A stretch of DNA of 64,000 bases from Primula veris (GCA_963682055.1 OY821750.1:30760402-30824401), one strand, 5' to 3'; positions 34,575 to 46,500 are shown, counted from the first letter of the stretch. The notes: generated by a model not told the origin, from the letters alone. Program-made: numbers and translations.

Positions 34575-37500
34575 ATGGATAAGATGATTCAACCCCCCCT
34601 GGTAATATATTTTTCTCTTGTTTTTACATACCTGCAATTTTAATGATGTTTCTGTGGTTATGTTCAAGTTTTTGCATGACATGATCGCAATTCATCTCGG
34701 TAATAAATATCTGTCGGAATTGTTGTAGGAATAACATTGTCATTGAACTGTTTTCGTTGCGTTGCTTTCCTTGTGAAAGTCCTTGAATTGGACGTAATTT
34801 GAATTGTTTGGCTTTGTGTTTGGTTGAGTTTATGTAAACATAATTTCCTATGCATGCATTTATTATCAATTCCATTGACAATATATTAGTTATAAGAATT
34901 TTGTGATCTACATTTGTAAGTGAAAATAAATTATAAGTATCAGCTTGGATGATTATATGCCATGGGGGAAAAACCTTTGTAACAGAATTTGCATGTGAAA
35001 ATTACTGATCTGAATTTGGTATCGACTTATCGTGGCATCTATGAACCAGGCTAAAATCACCAAAGAATTGCAAATTATTTCTCTATTGATAAAAAATTTC
35101 TGCATGTTTTGGCTTAGTTGATAATCAGATAGCAATTATGGCTATATGATCATTGTTTGTGGGACTACTGCAGCTTTTTCTAGAGCAGCATAAAAAGTTT
35201 GTAATGTAATATGTTTGGATTAAGAGCTTTGAATATATATATATATATATATATTGAGAGGGATTTGGGATCAATGATTGAAAGTGTTAACAATTAACAT
35301 ATTAGTTGTCTTAGTTTAAATCGTACTAACATTTACTTATATTCAATTAAAACGATTTCAGTTGTGATAGACGTTACAGTTTCAAAAATTGTTTCCCAAA
35401 TTTGGAAATTTCAAATGAACGGTGTTAAATCTCCGCTGTCTCGGCTCTCGTAGAGATGTATGATTAAATTCGTTAATTTCCTACTTGAGGCCCCATAGTA
35501 GAATTTCTAATAGTCACAGTTTCAAATTTCTTAGTTCCATTCATAGCTACATTGGTAGTGTTTCTTCTTGCTATCAGAATCGTTAATCCTTTGTTAGGCC
35601 TTGTTAGATAGCTGCTTTTAAGCTCAGTTTTTTTTTTCCTCTTTGCTTATTGATGGATTACATTTGATTGCTCTTCTTAAAACCTATACATTTCTGTTAT
35701 TTTGCTTGAAAAGGCTACAAGCCTACAACTCGATTTTCAAGCTGGATAAAGCGATCTTTTTTCTCAAACTTTCTTACTTGCTTAAAAGCTTCAACCAAGC
35801 AAGCCTTATACTCTTGCACCAGATTAAAATCAAACCCTGCTTATTATTCTTTTGTGAAGCTGCTAATCACTAAAGGTTTAGCATGTGAAGTTTTTGTTGT
35901 CATCTTCTGAAATCAGATAATTTATTTATTTTTGTTTTGTTCATGTATCAAAGACCCTAAAAATTTTGTAAAAAAATTGAAAAGGCTTGTTATATAATTG
36001 CAGGTAGATACAACATCATGTTTATGTAGAGTAGACCTGACTCTCAAAACAGACACAAGCACAAAAAGATTCACTCTTCCTGGAGCAAAGCTATGCCTTC
36101 AACCCGACATAAAACCGTCTATTCACCCGACAAAGCAAAAGCTGTCACGAGGAGAGAGAAACAGAAGTCAATTCCCTCTCATCCCTGGCCTCCCTGACGA
36201 TATAGCGATCGCTTGCTTAATACGTGTCCCACGTATTGACCACAGAAAGCTTAGACTAGTGTGTAAAAGATGGTATCGTCTTTTAGCAGGTAATGTTAAG
36301 TTACTTCTTGTACTAAAAGCTCAAACTCTTATTAGGGTAAACTTTTAATCATTTATATCATTCTCCGACACTTCTCGTATCGTGCAGGCCAGACCCATTT
36401 TAGCTAACTCATTTAAGGCTAATCACGATTTTGTAGACAAACTTTAAAAAAACTAGGGCTACATACTACAGTCTACAGTAACGGTACATTACTGGATGAT
36501 TTAGTACATTTAGTGTACCAAACGAAAAAGAAGAATCCCAAGTTGAGTATTATTAAGCAGTTACGAGGAAGAGTTATATTAGAAGTGACCCTATTATCTT
36601 TTCTAGTATTTTTACTTTACTCTGTCTTGCTTCTTCTATTTTAGTTTTCAACCGATGACTTCTTTTTATGTAAGCGTACAAATATTGAAAAGAAAACCGG
36701 TTGGGGTTCTGATCGTTAATTACTGTAATTAGGTGTACTAACCCTTCGGTTATAATCGATGAAGTAGGCTCTTATACTATACTAAGTTAGACCTAAAAGC
36801 TCAAACTTTTAACAGTAGCAACCTTTTTGATAGTCTAGTATTTTTGAACAGGTAATTACTTTTACTCCCTCCGAAAAAGCCTAAATATCGCCGAAGAGTG
36901 GATATATATAATGAAGCGAGATAAAGATGGGAAGATATCATGGCACACATTCGATCCTATTTACCGTATCTATCAGCCTTTGCCACCTGTGCCAAAGGAA
37001 TATTCCGAAGCTGTAGGGTTCGGGTCTGCAGTTCTAAGCGGTTGCCACCTGTACTTGTTTGGAGGAAAAGACCCAATAAAGGGTTCGATGAGGCGGGCTA
37101 TTTTTTATAGCGCGAGGAATAATAAATGGCATAGAGCCCCTGATATGCTACGAAGACGACACTTTTTCGGTTCTTGTGTTATAAATAATTGTTTATACGT
37201 CGCGGGAGGTGAAAATGAGGGTGTTCATAGGTCATTAAGGTCAGCAGAAGTTTATGATCCAAATAAAAATAGATGGTCGTTTATTTCGGATATGAGCACA
37301 GCTATGGTGCCTTTTATCGGGGTTGTTTATGACGGGAAATGGTTTTTGAAGGGTTTAGGGTCTCATAGGCAAGTCACAAGTGAGGTGTACCAACCAGAGA
37401 GCGACACTTGGCACCCAATTTACGATGGGATGGTTGCAGGGTGGAGAAACCCGAGCGCTTATTTAAATGGGAAATTATACGCTTTTGAGTGTAAAGATGG

Positions 37501-37828
37501 GTGTAAACTTAGGGTCTATGAAGAAAATACTGGAACTTGGAATAAGCATATTGATAGTAAATCTCATTTGGGGAATAAAAAGGCTTTTGAAGCTGCGGCT
37601 TTGGTGGCGCTTAATGGGAAATTGTGTATTATCCGTAATAATATGAGTATTTCTTTGGTGGATGTTTCGAAGTTGGATGAAAAGAAGGATATTAGTTGTG
37701 AGTGTTTGTGGGAGACGATATCGGGGAAAGGGCAGTTTGGTAATTTCATTACAAACTTCTTCTCGAATTTTGCGGGTCGAAGCCGATTGAAGAGTCACAT
37801 TGTGCATTGCCAAGTTCTTCAGGCTTGA
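34575..37828 (+). CDS. SAGL1: F-box/kelch-repeat protein, SAGL1 type
   Basis: Exons: 34575-34601, 36004-36289, 36852-37828; GT-AG, joined phases, 429 aa, close to the Arabidopsis SAGL1 (At1g55270) length. It starts MDKMIQPPLVDTTSCLCRVD, the conserved N-terminus. The F-box is at about residues 68-105 (IPGLPDDIAIACLIRVP, then HRKLRLVCKRWYRL) and would bind SKP1 in an SCF ubiquitin ligase. Kelch repeats follow, with diagnostic pairs LYLFGGKD and LYVAGGEN, RSAEVYDPNKNRW and SEVYQPESDTW, forming the substrate-binding propeller. The C-terminus KSHIVHCQVLQA is conserved. In Arabidopsis the protein is tied to phenylpropanoid and wax regulation through protein turnover (family knowledge, not seen here). 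Splice phases restore GNYFYSLRKSLNIAEEW between exons 2 and 3, which the unspliced frames miss. Confidence 0.95.
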
Positions 37829-38620
37829 AAACTTTGCAAAAAATGGGGATGTATAATTTTATTAGTTATTTAGACCTTTTTGTTGTTGTAATGGGGGAAT
37901 TGGGAACTTGTAGAGGGTTAAACCGTTAAAGCAAAACAAGTTTTTGTTTTTTGAAATCATTATTTTGCTTTAAAATCACTCTCTTTTTTCAGGCTGGTAA
38001 GATTACAAACGTGAAACGTGATGAAAAGTTTTGCCAATGTGTAAATATCTTGAATAAACTTGTATAGTTGTTTCATAAATTTTGAACTTGGACCACAAAG
38101 GATTTCATCAAAATGAAACTGTGGAGATTACTTAATAATTTACAATATGCATTTTGCGATTTACTTGGGGATACAAGTGTTCTTGAGCCGGAATGAGGGT
38201 TGCTATAGAGAAACAATTCAATTGTGAAACACGTAAAAACCATCCGGTCTTCTACAGCTGTTAATTGAACATTGCATAGACATTGATTATTAAGGTCTGC
38301 GTTTCTAGCAGATGGTTCGTAACTTTCTTCAAATGTTCCATGCCATACGACTATGAATGGAGAAATTACCATTTCTTTGTCAAATATTAGTCCGACTTGA
38401 TGTCCGTCCACAACCAAACACAGCCTTATTGTATCATTCAATCAACAAATGATTTAAGGAATAATAAAAGCAAGAAAGTTAGGAAATGGATTGTTAGCTG
38501 TGTTTTGATTCCGAGATCATTGAACTATGTGATTATGCATGTCTCTATTTGTGATCATGTCTACCCTCCATTTGCAAACCGATTTCGGTGATCCTATCTA
38601 CACAGACCCGGGATCGGGAT
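37829..38620. other. 3' UTR and flank of the SAGL1-like gene
   Basis: Non-coding. The open frames on the minus strand here do not resemble any family. Confidence 0.45.
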
Positions 38621-38624
38621 CGAT

Positions 38625-38700
38625 CACTGCTTTATTATCCTACTTGAAAGTCGTTTCGTAATTTTTATATTGTACGTAAGCTTATGTTTAATTGCAACTA
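38625..38700. repeat. Dispersed repeat, copy A
   Basis: Shares TATTATCCTACT, a CGAAA/TGAAA step and ACGTAAGCTTATGTTTAATTG with 52970-53045, about 75 bp at high similarity in the same orientation. No ends or target duplications were recognised. Confidence 0.7.
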
Positions 38701-38917
38701 ATAGTTCAAATTGCGATACTAGTAAAGATTTTTGCTTGATTGGCGTCTTTATGATTAATCCATACTGAATGAAAGCCATTTCAATAACAACACGCTTTTT
38801 TACGGATCGGTTTTGACTGTCAGAAAAATTCAATACAGTCTGTCTTAAATTTTTAGGACAGCAAAACCAATTCCAAACGGATCCATTTAGTATATTTCTG
38901 AATTCATTTATAAGTGT

Positions 38918-39245
38918 TACGTTTTTAGTATGCGACACAACTAAAATAATAGTGTACTAGATTCACGATAATGTTAATCGTTCGGTGTTCATTCCAAAAT
39001 ACACTATTATTTAGGCTGTGTCAACCAATAATATTTTTTAGTTTTAATTTTAAATTAATTTTAGGGTAGATATTTTAGGGTTCATTAACATGTGTTAGGT
39101 TTTTAGTATTTTTAGTTTTAATAATGAATTAATTTTAGCATAGATATTTTAGAATTTATTAATATTTGTTATATTTTTAGTATGTGGCACACCCTAAATA
39201 ATAATTGACTAGATTCACGTTAGTGTTAATCATTCGATGTTGATT
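38918..39245. repeat. Nested direct repeats
   Basis: A roughly 74-bp unit with TTTTTAGTTTTAAT and GAATTAATTTTAG..TAGATATTTTAG is tandemly repeated (about 39037-39110 and 39110-39183). It is bracketed by two copies of a 50-bp block with CTAGATTCACG and GTTAATC (38958 and 39210). Probably a decayed element with subterminal repeats. Confidence 0.7.
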
Positions 39246-39491
39246 CCAAAACATTAAAACAAAAATATAACATACAAAATTACATTATTTCAAAAAAAAA
39301 TAAAAAAATAATACAAAATTACATATTTTGAGCCTAAAAAATTCAACAAAGCAAAAATGGATTTTTTTTTTTTTTTTTTTACCGTAGTTGTATTTGGTCT
39401 TCATTTAGTTTTTCTATTTCCGTGAAAGCTGGACTGCATTTAGTATTTCAAAATTCAAGTGGGCTGAGAAAACTAGAAACTTTAGAAGTGC

Positions 39492-39701
39492 CACTACACA
39501 AAAAAAAAAAAAATACTCAAATAGCGACGGGCGACGGGATTAATGACGGTATTTTTTTTTGCGAGCTTATTAACGACGGTTTTTGTGACGGATTTGTGAA
39601 AGTTTAGTCAATTTGTGACAGATTTGTGACAACTTTTTAAATTAATGACATACTTGTAACAGCTTTTGACTCTCACTAAATAAAACATTATTTTGTAGTT
39701 T
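39492..39701. mobile_element. CACTA-like MITE copy 2
   Basis: Same family and orientation as 31190-31382: CACTACACAAAA start, TACTCAAATAGCGACGGG, GAGCTTATTAACGACGG, TGACTCTCACTAAAT, and a TTTTGTAGTT end. The left A-tract is longer, GCGACGG is duplicated, and the right terminus has decayed from GTAGTG. Confidence 0.65.
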
Positions 39702-41117
39702 GGGACAAAGCCAGTCCTTTTACCTAAAAATCAACCGAATTTTCTTATAATTGAGTGAATCAGAATGTCTATGCTTGTCTGGTTGCAACTTTTGAGCTCA
39801 ACTTATTCGTTATTTCACAAATAAAATGTAACATTTGGTTGGCCTGATTACACCAGAGTTATTTTCTCGACTGACCGTAGGAGCTATAGATGGAAACGCT
39901 TATTTTATCTCTTGGCTCTGAGGAAGTTATTTTAGTTCCTTTAAATGTGTAACCAAATAAGACTTATGCATGCGTATCCGTTTTTTATGATTTCGCTTTC
40001 ACATTGTCTTCATTAAAAAAAATTGAGTTCATTTTATGGACTTTAAGGTAGTGAAAGTTAATGTTGCTAATTTAAGTTTGCTTTTAAGCAATACTCTTTG
40101 CATAACGTGATATTTAGAAGGACTTTTGTCACTTGTTAGTTTTTTTCCCCCCATTTTGCATGTATATTTTTCACTTGTTTTTATGTGAGGTGATTACCAA
40201 CTTAAATGCTATTTTTTGAGGTCCATATATTGATATATAAATTTAAAGATTTGTTTCAACAGTACTATATGAATTATACTTACCAAGACGATAGATTCAG
40301 TGTATGGGAATACTATGAACATGTTCATATATAATCTACTATAATTGTGGTTTCTAGTGTTTAATTTCTATTTGAATTTTCAAATTTGAAAGCCTTTTGC
40401 CATAATAAGATGTTCATGAAACTAAACTTGCCTCCTTTTAGTTGAAAGTTTATTCGACCATGTTGGCACCTTGTTAGGTTGTGTCTTCTCTGGTCTCTAG
40501 AGCAACCGCATCAGTTTACTTACAATTTTTCTCATATTCAATGTTTTGTCTTCTTTTAGAGTAACTGTTTAACTTTATACATTTTTCAGCTTTTTTATCA
40601 AATTTCTTATCATAACTGAATATTACTATATTTTAATATACTTCTATCAAATTTTTTTCAATCCAAATTAATTTACTAGAGCAAACGTATTAAATAAATT
40701 ACACGTTTTCTCATATTTAAATTAAAAAAGTACACTTTTACAACTTATAAGAAAACGTTTTGCTTTATACAAATTATCATCTTTTTTATCAATTTCTCTA
40801 TCATAACTATACAACTTATCATTTTGTTATTTTATTAATTTATATGTGAAAAATACAAATAAATGAGAGAGAATAAGAGAAAAATAAGAGAGAGAAATTA
40901 TTATTTTAATTATAATGGAACATATTGATCACTTGTATTTGAGTGATATTTGAGTTCATACGTATTTAATGTAATGGATAAGAAATCTGATGCGTGTACA
41001 ATTTTAGAACAATATTTTCGTATTTAAGGTAAATTAGTAATATAAAGGAACTGATGTGATTGCCATGTGTTTAGCCGTATATATTCGTAAATTAGTCAAA
41101 ACTGTTTTAGCTTCAGG
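39702..41117. other. Intergenic AT-rich sequence
   Basis: No gene or named repeat recognised. GAGAGAGAAA and AT-rich stretches occur around 40850-40900. Confidence 0.4.
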
Positions 41118-42240
41118 ATGGGTAAAGAAAAAACCAGCTTAAACGCGGTCGTCATCGGGCATGCCAACTCTGGCAAGTCGACATGTATTGGCAATCTTTT
41201 GTGCAAGACGGGAGCAGTTGGAATCGGTGTTGAGGACGTGCCGTATACTTAGTTGTGTGACCTGCGTCAGGACGAGCGGAAAGATGGTTTCAGTAAGGCT
41301 AGCTCTAGCCACAACCTCTGCTCACTCAACTACGATTGGACTGTTACACTCACCCCAGGACGACCCAATTACATAGCAGAAATGATAAAGAGCATTTCTC
41401 GGGCTGATTGCACCGTTCTTCTTATCGAGTCGACCCCTGGTCGGTTCGAAGCCGCTACGAGTCGTGGGCAAGCAGCTCTGGCCTCTAGTCTTGGTGTTAA
41501 ACAAACAATATGTTGTATTAACAACATGATTCAAAGGTCCACCAACCTAGACTGCCACACGGGCCCTATCCTTTTTAAGGCTCTCGACCAGGTGCCTAAG
41601 CCCAAGGAGCTATCTGACGTGCCCCTGCGTTTGCGGCTTCGGAGTATCATCAATAGTAAACCAGGATTATTGGAGACACATGGACGTGTTGAAACGGGGA
41701 TTTTGAAGATGGAAACGTGAATTGTATTTGACCCAGTTGGACAAGGAAATAGGGACAATGCTATTAAGATTGAAGAAAGTATTTTTGAAATGGCTTATCC
41801 AGGGGGATGAGGTTCAATTTGGTCTCCTTGGCCCATTAGACATGCGTGAAGGAGATGTTACTTCGAATAGTCGCCTTAACCCCGCCATGGGGGCAGTGAC
41901 GTTCGACATGGAGCTTGTGAGTGTTGAATTGTTTTTACATGATATTTCCAGGCGATAACCTGGTGTTGGATTTCGGAGGCTACCTTTGTAATGTCACATT
42001 AGTGTGGAGATTCTGAGCCTACGGAACAAGGTATCTGGCGAGGAGCTGGATTCCCTTGCAGTTAAGTCCTTTAAGAATGGCTATGCTAGCTGGTACCATT
42101 AAGATGAAACCGACCACACCTATGGTGGTCGATACTTTCTCCGAATACTCTCCAATGGGTCGTTTTGCTGTGAAAGTCGTCATGGATCCTGCTACACAAA
42201 GGGAGTCTGTGGGAGTCGTCACGGTGGTTAAAAAAAAAAC
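41118..42240 (+). pseudogene. EF1A: Processed pseudogene of elongation factor 1-alpha
   Basis: An intron-free, badly mutated copy of the GTP-binding translation factor. It starts [15 protein letters not shown] with the P-loop changed to GHANSGKST (normally GHVDSGKST). The switch I region is missing, and the DxPGH box reads TPGR. Recognisable pieces follow in shifting frames: ADCTVLLIESTPGRFEA, LGVKQTICCIN, IQRSTNLD..GP.L..ALDQ, PLRLRLRSI, GRVETGILK, and near the end PTTPMVVDTFSEYSPMGRFAVK. Several stops (the first at about 41250) and frameshifts rule out function. Lack of introns suggests retroposition; no clear target duplication or long poly-A tail was found. Confidence 0.9.
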
Positions 42241-42317
42241 AGAACATGGGTTCCTTATATATATGATTAGAGATACACTTCTAACAACAAACAACAAACT
42301 CTTTCTAATTTTGCAAA

Positions 42318-42674
42318 AGGGTAAATTATGGTTTAGTGACATGAGTTTTGGCCAATTTTAGGATAAGTGACCTAAGTTTTTGCAATTTCGGTTTTGTGAC
42401 TAAGTTTAACTTTTCTATTATTTTAGTGATCTTGCATCAATTTAGTGGACGAAATACGTTACACGTGCTATCACGTCTGTTAACTAAAATGGTAAAATCT
42501 GAGGGTATTTTAGTCATTTTAGCAAGAAATATGTTTTTTTTTTTTTTAAATATGATGGCAGGTCACTAAATTGCTAACAAAGTTAAACTTATGTCACAAA
42601 ACCGAAATTACAAAAACTTAGGTCACTTATCCTAAAATTGACCAAAACTCAGGTCACTAAAACATAATTTACCT
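42318..42674. mobile_element. Fold-back MITE, Mutator-like
   Basis: Two inverted arms of about 90 bp, including AGGGTAAATTATGGTTTAGTGAC on the left and AGGTAAATTATGTTTTAGTGAC on the right in reverse, then GAGTTTTGG.CAATTTTAGG and GATAAGTGACCTAAG in both. Flanks TTTTGCAAA (42309-42317) and TTTTACAAA (42675-42683) make a 9-bp duplication with one mismatch, the size used by Mutator-like elements. Length 357 bp. It lies about 80 bp after the EF-1alpha pseudogene. Confidence 0.8.
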
Positions 42675-42683
42675 TTTTACAAA

Positions 42684-43149
42684 TTATCTAGTAGGTTTTC
42701 CCAACATGTCTGTTTAGGTTAAAAACAATTGTAGTATCCTATTATGCTGAATATTATTTAAATTTACGAGTATTTTCTTTGTTGCTTATTTTTCATAATA
42801 TGTAATATGGATATGCATCTTCATGGACCAGTTACTGAATCTGCCGTTTGTATTTTGTTGACAAGCATACGTTACTAAGGACGGAGTTGGTACAATACCA
42901 TCAGTATTTTGATCATACAATTACCGTAACACACATGTATAGTATGAGTTTTACCCATAGATAGCCCTACTTTTTAGGGTTGTTCTTATTATCTGCAACT
43001 TGAACACAAACAAGACAAGTTTATTGAAGTTGAGAAAAGTGTAGTAGGGTCTTTCAGCTAATTTTTTTTTTTTTTAAATAACGTTTTTAAAAAAAATAAT
43101 TTTTTTTTGTTAAAAGAATATTTTATTTTATTTTAAAAATCAAAAATTG
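42684..43149. other. Intergenic sequence
   Basis: Unremarkable AT-rich sequence with poly-T near 43065; nothing recognised. Confidence 0.4.
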
Positions 43150-43425
43150 CGTGCATGCATGTAGGTATGCATAATTCAAAAAGTGTTATTTTTTTTTATT
43201 TAAAAATTTTAAAAATTTTGTGCATACCTGTAGGTATGTAACTTCAATTTTTTTTTTTTTTTTAAAATTTATTTATTATTTTTTATAAAAAAACTTTAAA
43301 AAGCACGCATAGCTGTAGGTATATGTACACTTCAAAACGTGTTTTTTTTTAAAATATTTTTTTAAATAAAAACTTCAAAAAGTGTGTGCATAATTCAAAA
43401 AGTGCTCACACCTATAGGTATTAAA
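43150..43425. repeat. Four diverged units around a TGTAGGTAT core
   Basis: Cores at about 43160, 43230, 43313 and 43411: GCATGTAGGTATGCATAA, ACCTGTAGGTATGTAAC, AGCTGTAGGTATATGTAC and ACCTATAGGTATTAAAT. They are joined by A/T-rich spacers and TTCAAAAAGTG/TTCAAAACGTG blocks. Spacing is 70-98 bp. Confidence 0.7.
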
Positions 43426-43737
43426 TCATCATTTGTCTTGTATATAATAAAAGTAGAAATAAGAAATTAACTACCGATCAATATGGACCATCTAACCCTT
43501 CATTTTAATTAGTTGTTTAATTTAATTACAGGATAATCCCGAATAAAAATATGTTTGATTTGAATGAGAAGAAACAAGTTATTATTGGGCGAATGATATA
43601 ATAGGTTTAATGAAAAGTACTAATACTTATTTTTCTTGCTAATCTATATAATAATCTTACCATAAATCATAAGATGCTAGATTAAGGAATTAATAGGATA
43701 TCAATAAAATGATATTATCCATAAACAATATAAGCAT

Positions 43738-43930
43738 TGTTGTAGGATATTATTGGCCATCTTGGCTATTACTCTATTGGGCCTATCTTGGGCTTTTCTA
43801 GCATATGTAACCTTAGAGGGTCAGTGGTCTCTTGATGTACAATCATAAACACTTCGTCTTTCTCATAACTCTCTCTATATCTATACATATCTCTATATAT
43901 ATCTATAACGAGCTAATATGTCACACAACA
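43738..43930 (+). mobile_element. Short solo LTR with 5-bp target duplication
   Basis: TGTTGTAGGATATT at the start and CACACAACA at the end give TGTTG...CAACA inverted termini. AGCAT is repeated exactly on both sides (43733-43737 and 43931-43935). Length is 193 bp. A CT/TA-rich stretch (about 43862-43912) precedes the end. No internal retroelement genes adjoin it, so the element recombined down to one LTR, or is a small TRIM-type remnant. Confidence 0.75.
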
Positions 43931-43935
43931 AGCAT

Positions 43936-45470
43936 TAATTTATAAATTATGGTTAAATAATATCCCGAGTAGTAGTTAGCCGAACCGTTAATTTAAATAA
44001 GTTAAATTTATGTTATTCGAGAGTACCCACGGCCCCCACTACCCAAAGACAAAATAAATAAAGTTTTGCATTATTTCCATGTTTGGTGGACATCTTAATA
44101 AGGAAACTTAGATTTTCTAGTTTTTAAAATTATTAATAAATTTTTATTATAAATTTTATTAATTCAACGGCCTATAATTGAATTATAATATACGGTTGAG
44201 ATATATCCGCATATATGAAATGCATGGAGAGTGTTGCATTTCTATTAGTTTAGGCATAGATACGAGATGATTGCAATATACGCATGTTCCATGTAATAGA
44301 TTCCGATCAGAGTTTTGAGATTGATGAATCTGAATATATAAAGAGAACATGATAATTTAAGGAAAAATCTAACCGGTTGAACCGATGACACCAAATCAAA
44401 GGGACAAATACGAACCAAACATGTTAGTTATTGGTTTTGGATCGAGTTAAAAATTAAAAATAAAAAGGAATTTGATTGGCTAGTTTTAGGGTTTAGTCGG
44501 TTTCAGACATAACCAGTTATCCACGTATAATTTAAATTATTTTAATATTCTAAAAAGTATATATTTTTCAAATGAGATATCTTTTCAATATTATACTAGA
44601 ACTTAGAAATTTTAAGCTAAAATTTCTGGTATTTAACTTTTGGAAAAACAATTTTTAGGCATGTGTTGTGATCGATTAGTTGTTGTTTGTTTTTTAAAAC
44701 TTTCTTCTTGTAGGTCATCATTGATACTTCTTGTTAGATATTACTTTATAATTATATAAATTGACAGTTTCAACACAGTTAGTATGTTTGTTGTTTGGTT
44801 GGTTTCATTTGTTTACTTGGTACATGTATAAGCAAACTGGAACTGTAACTTCTAATTAAATCGACTTGTATTTTCGATTAGAACTCCAAACCAAACCGAT
44901 TTTGGTTCCACCACTAACTCCAACTTAAATATGACACATCAATCGAGGGTCGTGTGGAATTGTCAGTCTAGTATAAATGTTTAATTGCTTAAATAATCAT
45001 CTAAATCTCATATACATACCGATAATTTAAACCACAACAATTTAATTAAAAACCCAAAGCGTTTATTTGGAGACGATTTTTCCTAATGAAGAGAACCCAC
45101 AACAACAAAGTGTTTCTTAATACTCTCTCAATTAATATTTCGTTAGTCGGTCAAATTTACAAAATATAGTATCAGAGAAACAAAGCAGAATATGATGTAT
45201 TCAACGAACTAAAGATCTGGTGACTTGCATAACGAAAATTGATTAACACGTTAGCCCAGTTGTATTTAGTGAACAAGCTTTTTATAACATTGATAATTCT
45301 TAAATTAACTACAACAAATTAGTTTATAGCAAAATGCACATTTGCACGATAGTCTTCATTTGTCAAATACTACACATAATGCATATGTTAAAGAGGAAGC
45401 TGCCGATGAGTATCTTTGCTGATGAGACAGAGGAAGTGAATGCAATATCAGAAGTAAGGGAGACAACAAA
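43936..45470. other. Intergenic AT-rich sequence
   Basis: No gene recognised. A partial Stowaway-like motif (TACTCTCTCAATTAATATTT near 45120) is seen without a partner end. Confidence 0.4.
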
Positions 45471-45616
45471 CTAATTTGTTGTTCCAAACTTTAAACAAAT
45501 CGGCCACTGATTCTCTACCATGTTTCGCATTTGAGCATCACATTTTTTTTTCTCACGCATCAACCTGTGGAATGTTTGAATCACTTCGTCATCATTAGCC
45601 ATGTTATGGACTATCT
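45471..45616 (-). CDS. Short coding-like exon or gene fragment
   Basis: On the minus strand an acceptor-like AACAG is followed by 45 codons reading IVHNMANDDEVIQTFHRL, then MREKKKCDAQMRNMVENQ and ending GTTN with a stop at 45473. The amino-acid pattern is that of an amphipathic, charged helix, more protein-like than surrounding frames. An ATG lies at 45602. I do not recognise the family and see no neighbouring exon, so it may be an isolated fragment carried by a transposon. Confidence 0.3.
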
Positions 45617-46045
45617 CTGTTATTAAAAAAAAACATGTGGCAATTTAGAAAATTAACCAAATTAAAAGAGTTATCACAGAAAATAATTGTAATTCTATAA
45701 CAAACAAAATATTAAAATTTAAGTATTTTGTATAACGCAAAAAATCTTATTTCATAGCTTGCAACAAAAAATCTTAGTAAGAGACGCATCAATCATTATA
45801 TCCAAGAATTTAATCTTTATGTTGGCAAAGGTCAAATTCTTTCCCCAAAATACTCCCTGTTAGTATTAGATACGTTCATTGTTGAATTGTCACCTCATAC
45901 AATCTGTTTGTGTAATTTCTCAAAAAAAAAATCACATTTGTGTAAATTCTCAAAAAAAAAATCATTTGTGTCGGTTGATCGTTTGGATGTATTATTTTTC
46001 ACTTTCATTGACTTAAATATATACATGCTCATAACGTGTTTGATG

Positions 46046-46215
46046 AAATGCTTGTCAAGCGATAAACCCACTGTCTCTACTAACGGCCCCTCCGAACAAC
46101 TTTACACTCAACATCGGCCTCCTAATATCCACGGAAAACCCCCTCTTGAGATCTTTTTATTATTTAGATGCCAGTGGGTTCATAATAAGTTTAGTGCTAA
46201 AGAGATGAAATTTAG
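46046..46215 (+). CDS. Possible 5' coding exon of the Sel1-like gene
   Basis: An open stretch from ATG 46046 reads MKCLSSDKPTVSTNGPSEQ and, further on, IHGKPPLEIFL and NKFSAKEMKF. The last block would join smoothly to [12 protein letters not shown], encoded from about 48174, if splicing took place after AAATTTAG (46215). The expected donor reads ATAGGT instead of GTAGGT, so the join would need an AT-AG intron, a sequence error or a lost site. The similarity to plant homologues rests on memory of the family and is uncertain. Confidence 0.35.
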
Positions 46216-46500
46216 ATAGGTTTTTTGTAAGAGGGATTGTGTTTCGGATGAACCTCTCTTATCTATGTTCTTATATTTGATGTTTTTGACTCTAAATTTA
46301 TATAATTTGAAGTTTTCCGGCGTTGAAAACGTTTGCTTCTGTTCTGATTGAGGGATGTATTATAGTAGTCTCCTTTCGAGGCCTTGATAGATTAATCGAG
46401 ATTGTTTTTTGATGCGTGTTTAAAGCTTCCTTACCCGCTGATATCAGTTTTACCCAATTGTAACTTGCAACTTTTACTAAAAAAATATATGAGAAATGAT

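Noticed and set aside
35643..35873. 76-codon open frame before exon 2 of the SAGL1-like gene
   Set aside because: It lies inside intron 1, is hydrophobic by AT/TTT composition, and has no family resemblance.
36863..36880. TACTCCCTCCGAAAAAG looked like a Stowaway terminus
   Set aside because: It is coding sequence of exon 3 of the SAGL1-like gene (FYSLRKS); no second terminus exists.
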